A DNA stretch of 25,799 nucleotides from Chara braunii (GCA_003427395.1 BFEA01000042.1:32721-58519); one strand, 5' to 3'; shown: positions 1 through 9,699, counted from the stretch's first letter. Program-made: numbers and translations. Notes: a model not told the origin generated them from the sequence alone.

Positions 1-415
1 TGTGCTGCCCGGCCAGCCCTTCCGCCGCTGCCTACCCTCCTCGTAGCCTTCGCTCTCCAACACTGCGCCGTTCTTGCCCCACATGCATCCTACACCGGAT
101 CCATCCCAGATCCGGTCGCCTGCTTTTACCACCCCGTTGGCTTCGCTTTCCCCTCTAACATTCCACTCTTCCGACTACGCTGCCGGGAGGCAGTGCTCGA
201 TCGAGGAAGGCCCGACAGCTTGAGCGATCGGCTCTACTCCCTACCCTGCTGTACCCCGGCTGAGCGGGACGCCCCTCCCCCTTTCTGAACCACAACAGGT
301 AGCCCATATACAGGCAATCAGCCACGGAGTCGGGGCGTGGCGCTACTACAGCCTGTAGCGTGAGCCTTGGCGACGCAGGCCGCGTCGCAGATCTTAGCGG
401 TAGTAGCAAATATCC

Positions 416-736
416 TTATGAGGACTTTAACGAACTGGAGTGGAGGGGAGTGTCGTGGGCTTGCTCGCACCCAACGCTTCCTCCGCGGGCTGCGGGAAAC
501 GGATGGCGCCTCGGCAAAAAGTCCCACTGCTCGAATCTCTCCCAGACCGTGCGCTGATCACCCGCCGGTTCGTAGACACGTCGGGCTCCTCGACCCGGCT
601 CCTCACGGCAGGCTGAATAGAGGAACTTTGTCACCATCTCAACCCTAGCGGGAACCCCACCGAGCCCCGCCAAAAGAGGCGCCTGCTCAAGACCCTCGAC
701 TACCGCGGCGACCACTATACCCGGATCCGCGTCCAT
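416..736 (-). pseudogene. Start of the family K open reading frame (gag-like position, unknown function)
   Basis: An open frame of 106 codons begins at the ATG at 736 on the minus strand; the frame extends a further 8 codons upstream to 760. I chose 736 because the K-2 copy has an ATG at the homologous place (15770). Translations share a recognisable pattern: GLEQAPLL, then EM, then YSA in K-1, against GLEHAFLF, KM and YSA in K-2 after a one-base shift. Agreement at the protein level across two diverged copies suggests this was a real element-encoded protein. No zinc knuckle, protease, RT or endonuclease motif is visible in this N-terminal piece. Downstream of 416 the frame is lost; other minus frames stay open at 318-527 and 155-409, as expected after frameshifts. 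Function unknown; a gag or ORF1 protein is only an inference from position. Confidence 0.4.
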
Positions 737-1349
737 GTCAGGAAATGTCGGCGTGTACAAACTTCAATAAAAATATCTAAACTCTCAACCCGTCAGAATG
801 TGACTAACGGGGAATGCTAACACCGTCCCAACGTCGCCGACCGCCAATCAAAGGAAATAGTCCAGCCGAGCCCTCTGCGCTATTCCAATACCCCTGCGCC
901 GTCGCCGCCCGACCTGGATCCCTAAATCTCCCTGATGAAAGTCCGACGCCGTAACCAATAGCGCTAGGCCCAAGTCTGTGTCTAGCGCTGGCGGATGCCC
1001 AAATGAACAGACACTGCTCGACGCGCCAAGCTATCGAAACGCCTTCAGAAGTCACGTTACAGTCGATGCCGTCCTCCGTACGTACGCACCAGTCACAGGT
1101 AAACACATCAATCAGCAAGACATAATCTCTTTAATCCCTATCTAATCAGAAAATTTCGGCCGGCGATCACGCCGGCTCTCCAATCATCAACAATTAAAAA
1201 AGATTACGCACGCCTCAAACCTACGCGCCCACCCACTCTTTACTTTAGTCAAGCATTAATCGCGTGGATAACGGACACTGCCGCGGTCCGCGCGGTACAC
1301 TCAAACTTTAAACTAAACTTACTTCTATCAATTGCGAAAACCAGGGCGG

Positions 1350-1367
1350 ATACCCTTGTAAGGGTAT
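1350..1367. other. ATACCCTT/AAGGGTAT hairpin of family K (copy 1)
   Basis: A perfect 8-bp inverted repeat with a 2-nt loop. The same hairpin occurs at 15077-15094, and a 7-bp version at 8087-8104. It is the best-preserved short motif of family K. Similarity between copies extends on both sides, so it is internal to the repeat and not its end. Confidence 0.75.
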
Positions 1368-1399
1368 TCGCGCCGAGAACGGTCCCAGGGAGGATTGGA

Positions 1400-1852
1400 A
1401 TGCCACATAGTAAATGGTTCTCAGGTAAACATAGTAGTGGTAAAACCGGTATTGTTCGGTTGAAACCTGATCTCCTGACCACAAGGAGTCCCAACATATC
1501 AATACTAACCCAAAGTGGGAGTTCAACTGTTACAGGACAAAGTAATAAGGAAGCCAGAGCAGCAGGTCTCCCCGTTGGAGGAAAAAGACCTCCTGAAGCT
1601 ATGGAAGACCCTTAAATGGATTCCGTCCCAGATTCAGACCGCATTGTAGTGGTTGCAGTCTTTGCTGATTACTCGGATTGGGACATGGTTAAACACAAGG
1701 GGCATGAACTTACCTTTAACGTGTGGCAGGTGCAAGTGGGGGTGGGAGACTGCCTCTCAATTATGGCTATCATGTCCATTGTCAACAAGAATTTGAGAAT
1801 GGTGGAAGGAGTTCTGAAAAAACACTGGTTCGGTGATCCCATGGGCAGATGA
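1400..1852 (+). pseudogene. Unidentified open frame with one in-frame stop
   Basis: One frame stays open from 1400 to 1852 apart from a TAA at 1613-1615 (71 and 78 codons). The second half starts with ATG immediately after the stop and has a protein-like composition: a hydrophobic IVVVAVFADY stretch, then a mixed segment ending in KKHWFGDPMG. I recognise no family. It lies between the K-1 hairpin and the T-a repeat, so it may be coding debris of either element, but nothing similar lies at the equivalent place beside T-b or K-2. It could also be a chance open stretch. No splice signals were established. Confidence 0.2.
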
Positions 1853-1869
1853 CTTCATATTATTCAGAA

Positions 1870-2690
1870 AGATAAAGGGTTCTCTTAGGGTGTGGTTCTC
1901 AACCACATTTAGTGGTTGTCTAGCGTCGAGAGATCAACCTCTCAAGGCGCGTGTCAACCAACACTTGAGTGTCGAATGCGACCCTCGAGATTATTGAGGA
2001 CCGCGCGGTTAAGGGTACTATATAGTACGCCATCATTACGACCGCTTGCGTATTCATGCATTGCTAGTCGATATGGGAAGGCTCTGCGCCCTCGTGGTTT
2101 TATACTAAGTCTCGCACGCATCACCTATCCGATTTCCGCGTCGGATGGTTATGGGAGGACTACAAAAGGGACTAGGATTGTGTGCGTTGTTTTCTTTGTG
2201 TCGTTCCGTGAGTGTACTTGTGTGTTTTTATTTTTTAAAATGTTGTGGTGTACATGTGGTGAGTGAGATATGTCATAGTCGACCGACGACGAGTCGCACT
2301 TGGGACTTCAGCCCCTAGTGCATCGGTTCGCGAGCGGGTTCGATAGAGACGTGAGACCTCACGTACCTTCTATGCTAAAACGAACGAGAAACTCCCTTGG
2401 CCGGTCCACCTATGCGATTGCAACTGATTAACTTTCGTACTGTGGACTGGTAGCTCAGCGGGTATACATCCACCGAAGGGAGGTAACAACTCCCACAAGG
2501 TGGAGGTAAGTTGTAACTTGTGTTGTCCCTATCCTGTCGTAGGGGCTCTTGAGAGGTACGGCTGGCGCACTCGGTCGGAGCTGCTTGCGGAAGCTCCATG
2601 TGTATCGCGATAAGGATGAGACGAACTTCTGCGTGACGCGGTCGGGAGGGTCCTGCACTGTGAGGTGTCGGAGGGCGTGGTGTTCCGACC
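1870..2690 (+). mobile_element. Family T dispersed repeat, long copy T-a
   Basis: This stretch aligns over its whole length with the minus strand of 11062-11855. Anchors in order: GGGTGTGG near 1890, GGTTGTCTAGCGTCGAGAG (1914-1932), the GTCGAATGCGACCC region near 1970, AAAGGGACTAGGA (2165-2177), GTCGACCGACG (2278-2288), GGGACTTCAGCCCC (2302-2315), ACGAACGAGAAAC near 2382, AGCTCAGCGGG (2452-2462), CCTGTCGTAGGGGCTC (2533-2548) and CTGCGTGACGCGG (2629-2641). The usual terminus CGCTCGACANCG is not recognisable past 2690, so this copy has lost or badly mutated its tail. No ORF is shared in frame with the other long copy. It could be an LTR or the 3' untranslated part of a LINE-like element; see T-b. 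Confidence 0.6.
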
Positions 2691-3890
2691 CTCCTGTGTG
2701 CCAGGTTCCTGCTCAGTACCAGGCCAGTGCTCAGACGACCACGACTCATCGGGCTGTTCCTGAATCTGCGGATCTCTTGGTATACTCGGGGTGTACCCTG
2801 CCAGTCCAGATGGCTTCCACCCTAGCAAAAGGTTGGGGGTGCGCCACTGGGCTTTCAATTGGTCCACGCAGGCTCGGCGCCCTGTTGTACAGCAGAGCAC
2901 TATCGGCCTGTGGCCGTGGTAGCCGTCGGGCTCGCCCAGGGACGCGAAAGCAAAAGGGCCGACGCGGTTTTTTCTACTGCGCGCCAGGTGCCCTCTTCCT
3001 GGGTTATGGGTCTGATGCATGGGGACAATCACAGTTGAGCATGTGAGGGTTAGAGATAGAAAAAAAAAAAAAGGGAATAGGAGACAAAGGAAAGACGGGT
3101 GTCAGAGCCGCATGCAGGTCTGGACCCTCGCTTTTGTCTGGGATGATCTAGCACCTTTAGTCGCGCAGTCGTTAGAAATTCTTTCCTTTCTTAGTCTATT
3201 GTTATTATTATTGTTATTATTTGATCCCCATTCCTTAAAAAAAATTCCCGTTCTGTCACTTCGCGGGAAGGCCAACGGTTCAACTTTGGACTGTGGTCAC
3301 AGTCTGATGGTCTCGATTCACACTATTTTTCGTCAATCACCGTACCTGACCGGTTTGGCTGAGCGCCACGGGAATGGAACCCCAAAAGAGGGGCCGCCCC
3401 AGACCACATTGGTAGGAGACTTATCACCCCCCGTGGAAGGTCATAAGCCCCCTCCTTGCCATCGGACGCGGGTACCCGTCAAGAGTAGGGTTAGTGGTAT
3501 GCTTTGAAAAAAAGGGAGCGTCAGTTGTTATCCCGTTATGGGACCGCTGCGTCACTGCGCGTCTGAGACAAAATGGCCAGTGGCTGAAAGTGGGAGCAGG
3601 CGCTATGACCTCTGACGTCTTTACCCTTCCTTTTTCCTTATTTTTGCTTGTTTTATTCTATAAGATTTTGAAATTCAAATTATTAAAAAAAAAAAATTGT
3701 GAGAGCTATCTGAGTACTTCATTCAGAGCACGGGGATCGCGATAGGTAGCGATCCTATAAAGGAGAGAGGATGTGTCAATTGCTACGGGGGGCATAGGCG
3801 ATCTCGTTAAGCAAAGTGCTGGTGAGAGAGGCCAAGCGGTGAAGTGAGCGCGTACTAAGCTCTTATGTGTATGTGTGCTCTGAACATCTA
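2691..3890. other. Unassigned stretch with A-rich and TTATTATTG tracts
   Basis: I see no gene here. It contains an A12 run near 3060-3071, a TTATTG-type low-complexity tract (3199-3221), an A12 run near 3685-3697 and a short GGATCG/CGATCC hairpin near 3733-3754. The open frame at 3019-3507 crosses the poly(A) and TTA tracts (poly-K and poly-L in translation) and is not credible as a protein. Confidence 0.5.
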
Positions 3891-3996
3891 GTGCATGGTA
3901 TTCTTCGGCAGAGGATCGACTATGACTCTGCACGGCTAACACCATGCAGTGCATGGTATTCTTCGGCAGAGGATCGACTATGACTCTGCACGGCTA
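3891..3996. repeat. 58-bp tandem direct repeat, 1.8 copies
   Basis: The unit starting GTGCATGGTATTCTTCGGCA occurs at 3891 and again at 3949. The first 48 bases look identical; the first unit then has ACACCATGCA before the second begins. Near-identity implies a recent duplication. Confidence 0.85.
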
Positions 3997-4028
3997 CAGG
4001 CCGGATTGTTGGAACCTCCTCACTCGTC

Positions 4029-4500
4029 GTAGCCCGATGTCGAGCGTATCGGCCCCCGCCTTTTCTCGAGAAAAAGGCGGGAGCCCTCCCGACCATGTCA
4101 CGCAGGAGTTAAAACAAAACATAAAGAAAAAGACAACTTAGGGACGATGCATAAATAATCCCGGGAACCACCGAGACGGTCGTGGTCGCGTCGTCCCTTC
4201 GCCGCTATAGTCGGGTGCGCCAACTGTACATCCTGCAGTCCCCTACGACAGGACAGGTTCCCGTGGGGCATAAGCTTGCTTCCCTAAGGGGCTGTCACCA
4301 CCCTTAGGGGCGTATCCCTACCGAGTTGCTGACCCATGTGCAAAAACTTTTAAATGCAGTTGGAGAGGTGGGTCAGCTGTGGACGTTTGCTCGCTCGCTG
4401 TAGTATAGGTACGCGCGATTAAAACGCCTATTGAACCCGAACGTCGTTCGTTCCTTAGGGCGTTGATCTCTTAAGTACGAAGCGTACGCCGGTCGACAAA
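4029..4500 (-). mobile_element. Family T dispersed repeat, copy T-c
   Basis: Minus-strand copy ending at the family terminus (plus strand ATGTCGAGCGTATCGG from 4038). Its tail hairpin is long: GGCCCCCGCCTTTT at 4051-4064 pairs with AAAAGGCGGGAGCC at 4072-4085, with a 7-nt loop. Shared blocks with T-b include CCCCTACGACAGGACAGG (about 4241-4258), GTCACCACCC and GGCGTATCCC (about 4295-4320), GCTCGCTGTAGTATA near 4391-4405 and GGTCGACAAAG near 4491. Between the tail and the core, this copy has a TTTTGTTTTAA-type segment and a block (about 4130-4215) shared with T-f and T-g but absent from T-b and T-e, so there are at least two subfamilies. Weak similarity may continue to about 4740. Confidence 0.6.
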
Positions 4501-5580
4501 GATGGTCTCAACCAAGCGTGAAACCTCCTTCCCCCTTTAAACACCAGTCAAAAAAAAGTTATAACAATCACACATAGTTATACCAAAAGGAACTGTACTT
4601 AGTAGTCGATAGGAATGCATATCCCATCTGCAATGATAATCTAAGGAATCAAAATCATCATTAGATATCCAAGATCAAAATAAAACTCGACCACCCCGGG
4701 TCGATCTCCTAAAAAATCATACAGCCGCCAACGAGGAGTTGGCTTTAGACAATAACATATATGCAGATGACACGGTAGTCGGACGATCTTAGTTTTGACT
4801 TGATGAGATGCGCTGCCAAAGTTATGAAATTCCATATACCGCCGACCTCAGATTAAACACGTACATCCGTCTCCACAGATCCTTAGTTTTCTTGGATGAC
4901 ACACTATCTTGTGAATGATTCTTAATCAAGTGCATTACTTGAGGTGTTGCATATCTTTCCATCTAGGAAGTGGTCTCGGGTATTCCTCCTCCTCGCCCGA
5001 GCACAAGACTCGGATCTCAAAAGCCGGGCCGTCTCCACCGAATCGGCAAAGTACCCCCCCGTAGAACGGTCCATTATGGATCGATAACAGGGTCGGCTCC
5101 TAAAGCAATAAACCCCCGCCTCAGATGCTTCCTTGAAAGAGAGAAAGCGTCCACCGTAAGTACACTTTCAATTGTTCTCATCCTCCTCTGCCTAAGGTAA
5201 TTGAGACGAAAATAGTCAAAGGTGATAGAGAATGAGAATCATTTGGACAGGTAAAGGTTAATAAAGTCATTCAGGATAGAAAATAGTCAATCCTTGGGAA
5301 AAATTCAATTCATTATGTTTTGATTCTCTTTCTGTTTTCAAAATTCATTTTCTCACGGCACCTATCGATTATCCTTCAAAAATAGCAAGCAAGCTCACCC
5401 AACTCACTGACGAAATAAAAAAAGGTAAGGAGGCGAAACTCTCCGTTCTTTTGTCAAATAACATTTGTCCCACTTTCATACATAGTCTTTTTACTCACCT
5501 TGCGTGAAGTAGTGTCAAACGCGCCCTGACTCACTCAAGAGAGCCAAGAAAGAATATACTTGTCGCCAAAGAAAACTGCA
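4501..5580. other. Unassigned AT-rich stretch
   Basis: No gene or repeat recognised with confidence. The part up to about 4740 could be a strongly diverged continuation of T-c. 5200-5560 is AT-rich with no open frame of note. Confidence 0.4.
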
Positions 5581-5768
5581 GTCCCAAGTCAAGTCTCAAA
5601 CCAACTGCTTGTCCCAATCTGTTTCCGACTCGCAAGTCCCACACGCGGTAGTCCCAGATTCGACGGCGGCAGGTCACACGAGTCCTAAAAAAAATGTTGT
5701 TTCCAAGACAGTCCCAACTGGTCCCACGTTCATCCCAACCGGTCCCAAGTGGTCCCTGATGGTCCTAT
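5581..5768. repeat. Irregular cluster of GTCCCA motifs
   Basis: GTCCCA or a one-base variant recurs about nine times in 190 bases (for example GTCCCAAGT, GTCCCAATC, GTCCCACAC, GTCCCAGAT, GTCCCAACTGGTCCCACG, GGTCCCAAGTGGTCCC) with irregular spacing. It is a degenerate short-motif array and lies just upstream of the 52-bp minisatellite. It does not behave like coding sequence. Confidence 0.5.
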
Positions 5769-5940
5769 GCCACCAACATTCGCGCCTCACGCAAATTTCA
5801 TAGTGCGCCGAGTGCCAACTGCCACCACGTCATGTTGTCGCCGCCCCACTCTCCAACTCTGGTAGCACAACCTCATCAAACATAGCAGACGCCGCGCTGT
5901 AGAAAAAAAAACGGTGTCATTGTGCCGCAATATTTTCCTG

Positions 5941-6150
5941 CTAAAAGAAAAATCAAGTGTCGCTGCACCACAAATTCGGCAGCACTTCCCCGCTAAAAGA
6001 AAAATCAAGTGCCGCCGCACCGCAAATCTGGCAACACTTCCCCACCAAAAGAAAAAATCAAGTGCTGCCGCGCCGCAAATCTGGCAGCACTTCCCCGCCA
6101 AAAGAAAAATCAAGTGCCGCCGCGCCTCAAATCCGGCAGCACCTCCCCAG
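5941..6150. repeat. 52-53 bp minisatellite, four units
   Basis: Units begin at 5941, 5993, 6045 and 6098, each with AAAAGAAAAATCAAGTGCCG, then GCRCCGCAAAT, then GGCAGCACTTCCCC. A fifth, much diverged unit can be followed to about 6205 (GTAAGAAAAATGGC, GGGCAGCATCTCCC). Spacing is not a multiple of three, so the open frames across it (5914-6327 plus; 5787-6245 minus) repeat in shifting phases and are unlikely to be proteins. Confidence 0.9.
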
Positions 6151-6460
6151 CACGTAAGAAAAATGGCTGCCAGTGATGTCGCACCGCTCGGGCAGCATCT
6201 CCCAGTACTGTCGTTATGGCCGCCGATGACGTCGTGCCACAACACTGTGCTGCAGCGTCATCGTCACCTCCTGTTGCATCTCACGACCACTCCTCGCTGC
6301 GCTGCCGTAAATTCCTCTAGAGACTAGCCAGCCATTGGATGAAGTAGAGTGCTCCAGCCAGGCTATGGCTGTCTCCTCCTCCTCGCCGCACTCCTTCGCT
6401 ATCCTCCAGCTTCATCAGCAGCACTCCTGCCTCCTCTCCAACACTCCAGCAATGAGGCAA

Positions 6461-6650
6461 GTGTGTTATCACACACTGACAACCGGAGGCAAGCGTGAGG
6501 CAGTTGGGGGACAACTGCCTCTTTTGTAGTGGCCAGATCAATGGACTGAGGTTGTCTCACCTCAGCCACACACTTAGGGTGACAGTTGTACTCAACTGCC
6601 CCCCTCTTTTTCTCCCTTTTCCCTGCACTTAGCCTCACACTGAGTGCAGG
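6461..6650. other. Cluster of four short stem-loops
   Basis: Four hairpins follow one another: GTGTG/CACAC (6461-6474), GAGGCAGTTG/CAACTGCCTC (6497-6521, 5-nt loop, perfect), CTGAGGT/ACCTCAG (6546-6565) and CCTGCACT/AGTGCAGG (6622-6650). There is no ORF of interest. The density suggests a structured transcript or a DNA element with subterminal inverted repeats, but no terminal repeats were found. Confidence 0.5.
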
Positions 6651-6871
6651 TTTAGCGGAAAAATGGTTGTTTCCAGCCAAGTTCCCCTCACTGACCCTCC
6701 AGTTCACAGCCTCTGACCTGAGTCATATTTAGGCCAATTTGGCTTGTATCTGATCGTAGCCGCGGCCACATTCGGGCCGTGTTTTTTTTTTTTTTTAACC
6801 TACCTTTCAAAATGCGTCCGCACCTAGGCATCAACCTTGCCAGGTTCGGACATTCGTAAACATTTGCTGCC

Positions 6872-7153
6872 CGTTTTCAACCACGAACGGGCGGAGCTGT
6901 TTTACATCCACAATGTTCTAAGGGGAGGGCGCTAAAAATCGAAAAAAACGAAAAAAAAAAAAAAAAAAAGGAACCAACTCATCTGACGCATGTGTAGAGA
7001 ACCCTCGTAACTCAAGTACGGGGTTCCAAACTTGTGCCCGAATGTTGTAGTGATATTGCGGCAGATACATTTGTATTTGCTCACCCACAACAACAACTCT
7101 CTGCAACCCGTTTTTTCCGAAACGAACGGGCGCAGAATGAAAGCCACGACATC

Positions 7154-7197
<44 letters not shown>

Positions 7198-7312
7198 AAA
7201 AAAAATCTAAAAAAAAATCTAAAAAAAATCTAAACAAAAATCTAAAAAAATAAATAAAAAACTCTTAAAAAAAACTTACATAAAAAAACGATCGCCCGTT
7301 TAAAACGGGCGC
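6872..7312. repeat. Three related CCCGTT/AACGGG hairpins around A-rich tracts
   Basis: GCCCGTTTTC..GAACGGGC at about 6870-6893, ACCCGTTTTTT..GAACGGGC at about 7106-7131, and CGCCCGTTT/AAACGGGCG at 7290-7309 are variants of one stem-loop. Between them lie A runs near 6945-6970 and 7156-7193 and a degenerate (TCTAAAAAAA)n array at 7194-7262. The A tracts may be tails of retroposed copies, but no target duplication was identified. Confidence 0.5.
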
Positions 7313-7388
7313 CGTCAGATGTACTGGGGACTCAAAACGCCCCAGCCACTTCTTGCAATGCCACTTGACGCTTAAATTTTTGCTTTAG

Positions 7389-7441
7389 GTTTTTTTTTTT
7401 TTTTTTTTTTTTGTGCGTGTCATCCTTTGCGCAGAGGCCAT
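7389..7441 (-). mobile_element. Poly(A)-ended fragment related to sequence at 20.6 kb
   Basis: A T23 run (poly(A) on the minus strand) is followed by GTGCGTGTCATCCTTTGCGC and AGAGGCCA. The same layout, poly(T) then TGCGTGTCATCCTTGCCCAG and GGGCCA, occurs twice at 20596-20650 and 20688-20744. A dispersed, 3'-poly(A) retroposon fragment explains this best; the copy is short and of unknown class. Confidence 0.45.
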
Positions 7442-7537
7442 ACTGTATCCGCGCGGCCGTTTTTGTCTGTGAGATCTGATGATCTCGTGGTCGAAATCGA
7501 TCGCGCCTTATGTTCCCTCCGGTGGGCTGTCCTAAAA

Positions 7538-7623
7538 GGAGCCAGCCCAGTAGGGCGCCTTCAGGTTCGATCCCAGTGTCTGTTGGGTGATAGCTTGATG
7601 CTGTAACCTACTGGGCTAGCTCC
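7538..7623. other. 17-bp inverted repeat (GGAGCCAGCCCAGTAGG arms)
   Basis: The arm at 7538-7554 pairs with 7607-7623 with one mismatch, leaving a 52-nt loop. A partial third copy of the arm (GCCCAGTAGG) lies near 7670. The loop contains GGTTCGATCCC, which matches a pol III B box, but no matching A box at tRNA spacing was found. Confidence 0.5.
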
Positions 7624-8049
7624 TATTCATGGAAGCTAGACCCGCAGCTCTTCTATTTGAAGAGCTGCTGCCCAGTAGGTCACCCAGCCTCGGGACTGGG
7701 CAACCCCAAACTGCCTCGCCTTGGCAAACGGCCATTGCCGCGCCATTTAACCGGCTCGGGCTTAGCCCGGTGGGCCCGATAAGCCACCACTATAATCTAC
7801 TCAGGCTCTGAATTGTGCGGCTTAACAGCCGCACGTCATCATTTTAAGTAGGATAGGAGTTGGACTTAGTATTCCAACGCCCGTACGCCCCTCCGTACTC
7901 GCCAGACGCGGTTGGTGACCGACCGCACCGCCGCTATAGCATACTGGAGGCGTTTGGACTTAAGCAAAAATTTAGTCTCTCAGTCGTAGGTTTGCTCTGT
8001 ATAAACGTTTGGCAACGTTAGTCTCATCAAGTCCTTCAATTCAACGAAA
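7624..8049. other. Unassigned stretch upstream of K-3
   Basis: No gene seen. A diverged body of K-3 might occupy 7860-8050, as its minus strand continues from the hairpin, but I could not align it convincingly to K-1 or K-2. Confidence 0.35.
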
Positions 8050-8140
8050 GAGTCGGACAACGTCCGACGTTTAAAATCCTCGACGAATACCCTTGTCAGG
8101 GTATTTGCCCCGACACCGATGTCCGGGGAAGGATCTTGGA
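8050..8140 (-). mobile_element. Family K hairpin fragment, copy K-3
   Basis: Contains ATACCCT/AGGGTAT (8087-8104). Flanking similarity to K-1 on the far side of the hairpin: K-1 has CGCCGAGAACGGTCCCAGGG then AGGATTGGAAT, K-3 has CCCCGACACCGATGTCCGGG then AAGGATCTTGGATTA. A second hairpin, GTCGGAC/GTCCGAC (8052-8068), sits next to it. Only about 90 bases are alignable. Confidence 0.4.
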
Positions 8141-8849
8141 TTACCGTAATGCTTAACGGAAGATGAAGTTAAGTTAAAAATTAACGTAGAAGGAGCGAGA
8201 GAGTAGGAAATGAGGGCTAGTCCGACGCTGCAAACGGCGATTACTGAGGTCAAGGAACGCGTTAAGCAACGCTACAGAAGGGATGGCGTAACTGCAAAAA
8301 TATAGGTAACGGTCGCATATCATGAGGCCGAAACTTCAACTGATACGGTGGATTGGGAACAAGCTCACCTGGACAGGGACTCGGGTAGGAAGAGCGAAAT
8401 GAGTGACGCAAAAACGCAGTCCTAACACAGACCGAGCCATAGGTGACAGGACCCCTCACACACGGAGCCTGTGGAGAGCGGTCCTGAAGTAGACTCACGA
8501 CGGCGGGCAACCGGGCAGTAGGGTCTCGAGTGGAGGTGGTTCTGGGGGATGTTTTTTTTTCAGATAAGAAATGCTCGAGTGGGGTCTTGGTGCTCTCCCC
8601 TATATTTGAATGCAGTCTAGGCGTTCCCGGGCAGTGAGCTTGTGGGAACTACTCTCAATCAAACCACTTCCAGCCAACTGTTTCCTTTATAGACTAGACC
8701 TTGCTCTAACGCTCGATCAGTAGTGATGCACAACTCGCTCTGAAGCACAAGGCAACTACTAAGTGTTTCAACCAGCACCAACGACCAGACTCGGAGCTAT
8801 CTGCAGTGTATCCTATTCCTTGCTCGAGCCCTAGGAAGTTGAAGACATC
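8141..8849. other. Unassigned stretch
   Basis: No gene, repeat or transposon end that I can support. Open frames here are short and unremarkable. Confidence 0.4.
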
Positions 8850-9699
8850 ATGAAAGAGAATGAGATCTTAGTGATGGAACACCGATCAAACAGGGACAAA
8901 AAGGAAGGATGGAAGGAAAGTGTTTGCCAACACATGGAAACTCACGTGCAAGCTAAGAGAGAATTTGCGGTTTAGATGGCCGGAGGGAAAAAATACATTG
9001 AATATGTGTTTTACTTCTACGAACGCGATGATAAGTTACACAACACTGGTTAAGTGCTAGAGACGGTTGAGCAGACCAAGACAAAGCTTTGGTGAACGCG
9101 AGGGTGTCCTGATTCTCTTTCCTGAAAACTTTGATAGCCTTCTAGTCGACAAGTATCGCCCCATGAATTGCGGTTCCCTTTGCATTATGATGTTAAGTGA
9201 TCAACATTCGGTGACTCCATGTTTTTGGGGTTTAATAAGGATTTGATCAGAATTTAATCAACGTTTAATCAAACTAGCATCCTTCCTGCTATCAGAGGAT
9301 AACTATTTACAAAGTAAGCACATGAGAGAAATCAACCCCATCTAAGTTGGTCAGTCGGTCCTTGATAACCTTAACCATATAGCTCTTAAAGATGCCTTTC
9401 AGTATCAGTATATCAGTACAGCCGGTTTCAGACAAAAAGACCTATCCATTTTTGTCGTCGTCACTAGTTTTGTAGGCGGCACTTTCCATGACTTGAGACC
9501 CTACGTGAAGAAAGGCAATGAGACTCATGAACACTTCGACTTAGTCTGGGTTTCAACAACTATGTACCTAGAGGAGTGGGAAAGAGAGCTTGACGAGAGT
9601 GACACCAAGCTGATCTGCAACTTCGGACCAAAACTCTATTCTGACTATCCCAAGCCTCCAGTGCCTTTCACTCTCACGGCTCTTGTTGGGGTGACTTGA
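8850..9699 (+). pseudogene. Decayed protein-coding remnant, family not recognised
   Basis: The plus strand reads like protein in successive pieces: an acidic/basic helix-like segment from about 8850 (MKENEILVMEHRSNRDKKEG), interrupted by TAG, TAA and TGA stops before 9100; a shifted piece (EGVLILFPENFDSLLVDKYR) near 9096-9155; then 117 open codons at 9346-9696. The last piece has an alternating hydrophobic pattern (LSIFVVVTSFVGG, then HFDLVWVSTTMYLEEW, then TKLICNFGPKLY) that looks like strands and helices of an alpha/beta fold. The pattern would suit a Rossmann-like domain, but I cannot name a family. At least four stops and one or more frameshifts mean it is dead, unless some of these are introns, for which I found no consistent GT-AG pattern. 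Confidence 0.35.

Larger units (their letters stand above)
1..1400 (-). mobile_element. Family K retroelement-like repeat, copy K-1 (runs off the left edge)
   Basis: Read on the minus strand from about 1400 down to at least 650, this sequence aligns colinearly with the plus strand of 15057-15850. Both copies carry the ATACCCTT/AAGGGTAT hairpin, then GTTTAAAGTTT (K-1 near 1310, K-2 near 15137), then a well-preserved block (minus 950-905 against 15495-15545) containing GTTACGGCGT and GACTTTCATCA, then an AT-rich stretch, then an ATGGA start followed by a related peptide. Best blocks match at well over three quarters of positions; the remainder is looser with many small indels. The layout of long leader followed by ORF suits the 5' part of an LTR or non-LTR retroelement. 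I see no clear LTR boundaries, primer-binding site or RT motif, so the class is open. Positions 1-415 are GC-rich with short overlapping open frames in shifted phases, consistent with decayed coding sequence. Confidence 0.6.

Noticed and set aside
2451-2700. tRNA-derived SINE, suggested by TAGCTCAGCGGG, which fits the pol III A-box consensus
   Set aside because: The A box is not preserved in the homologous copies (TAGCTCGACGGG in T-b, CAACTCGGTAGG in T-c), no B box lies at the right distance, and homology between copies extends about 550 bp upstream of it.
3019-3507. 162-codon plus open frame with a leucine-rich, membrane-like stretch
   Set aside because: The hydrophobic run is the translation of a TTA microsatellite and the basic run that of poly(A).
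5914-6327. 137-codon frame with repeated peptide
   Set aside because: Produced by the 52-53 bp minisatellite, whose period changes the reading phase at each unit.
7538-7623. tRNA or tRNA-like gene, from GGTTCGATCCC at 7564
   Set aside because: No A box at tRNA spacing on the same strand, no cloverleaf; the A-box-like TAGCCCAGTAGG is on the other strand and belongs to the inverted repeat.
8850-9699. Assignment of the decayed coding segment to a specific axonemal-assembly or methyltransferase-like family
   Set aside because: The resemblance is only a short hydrophobic pattern; no diagnostic motif can be shown from the sequence alone.
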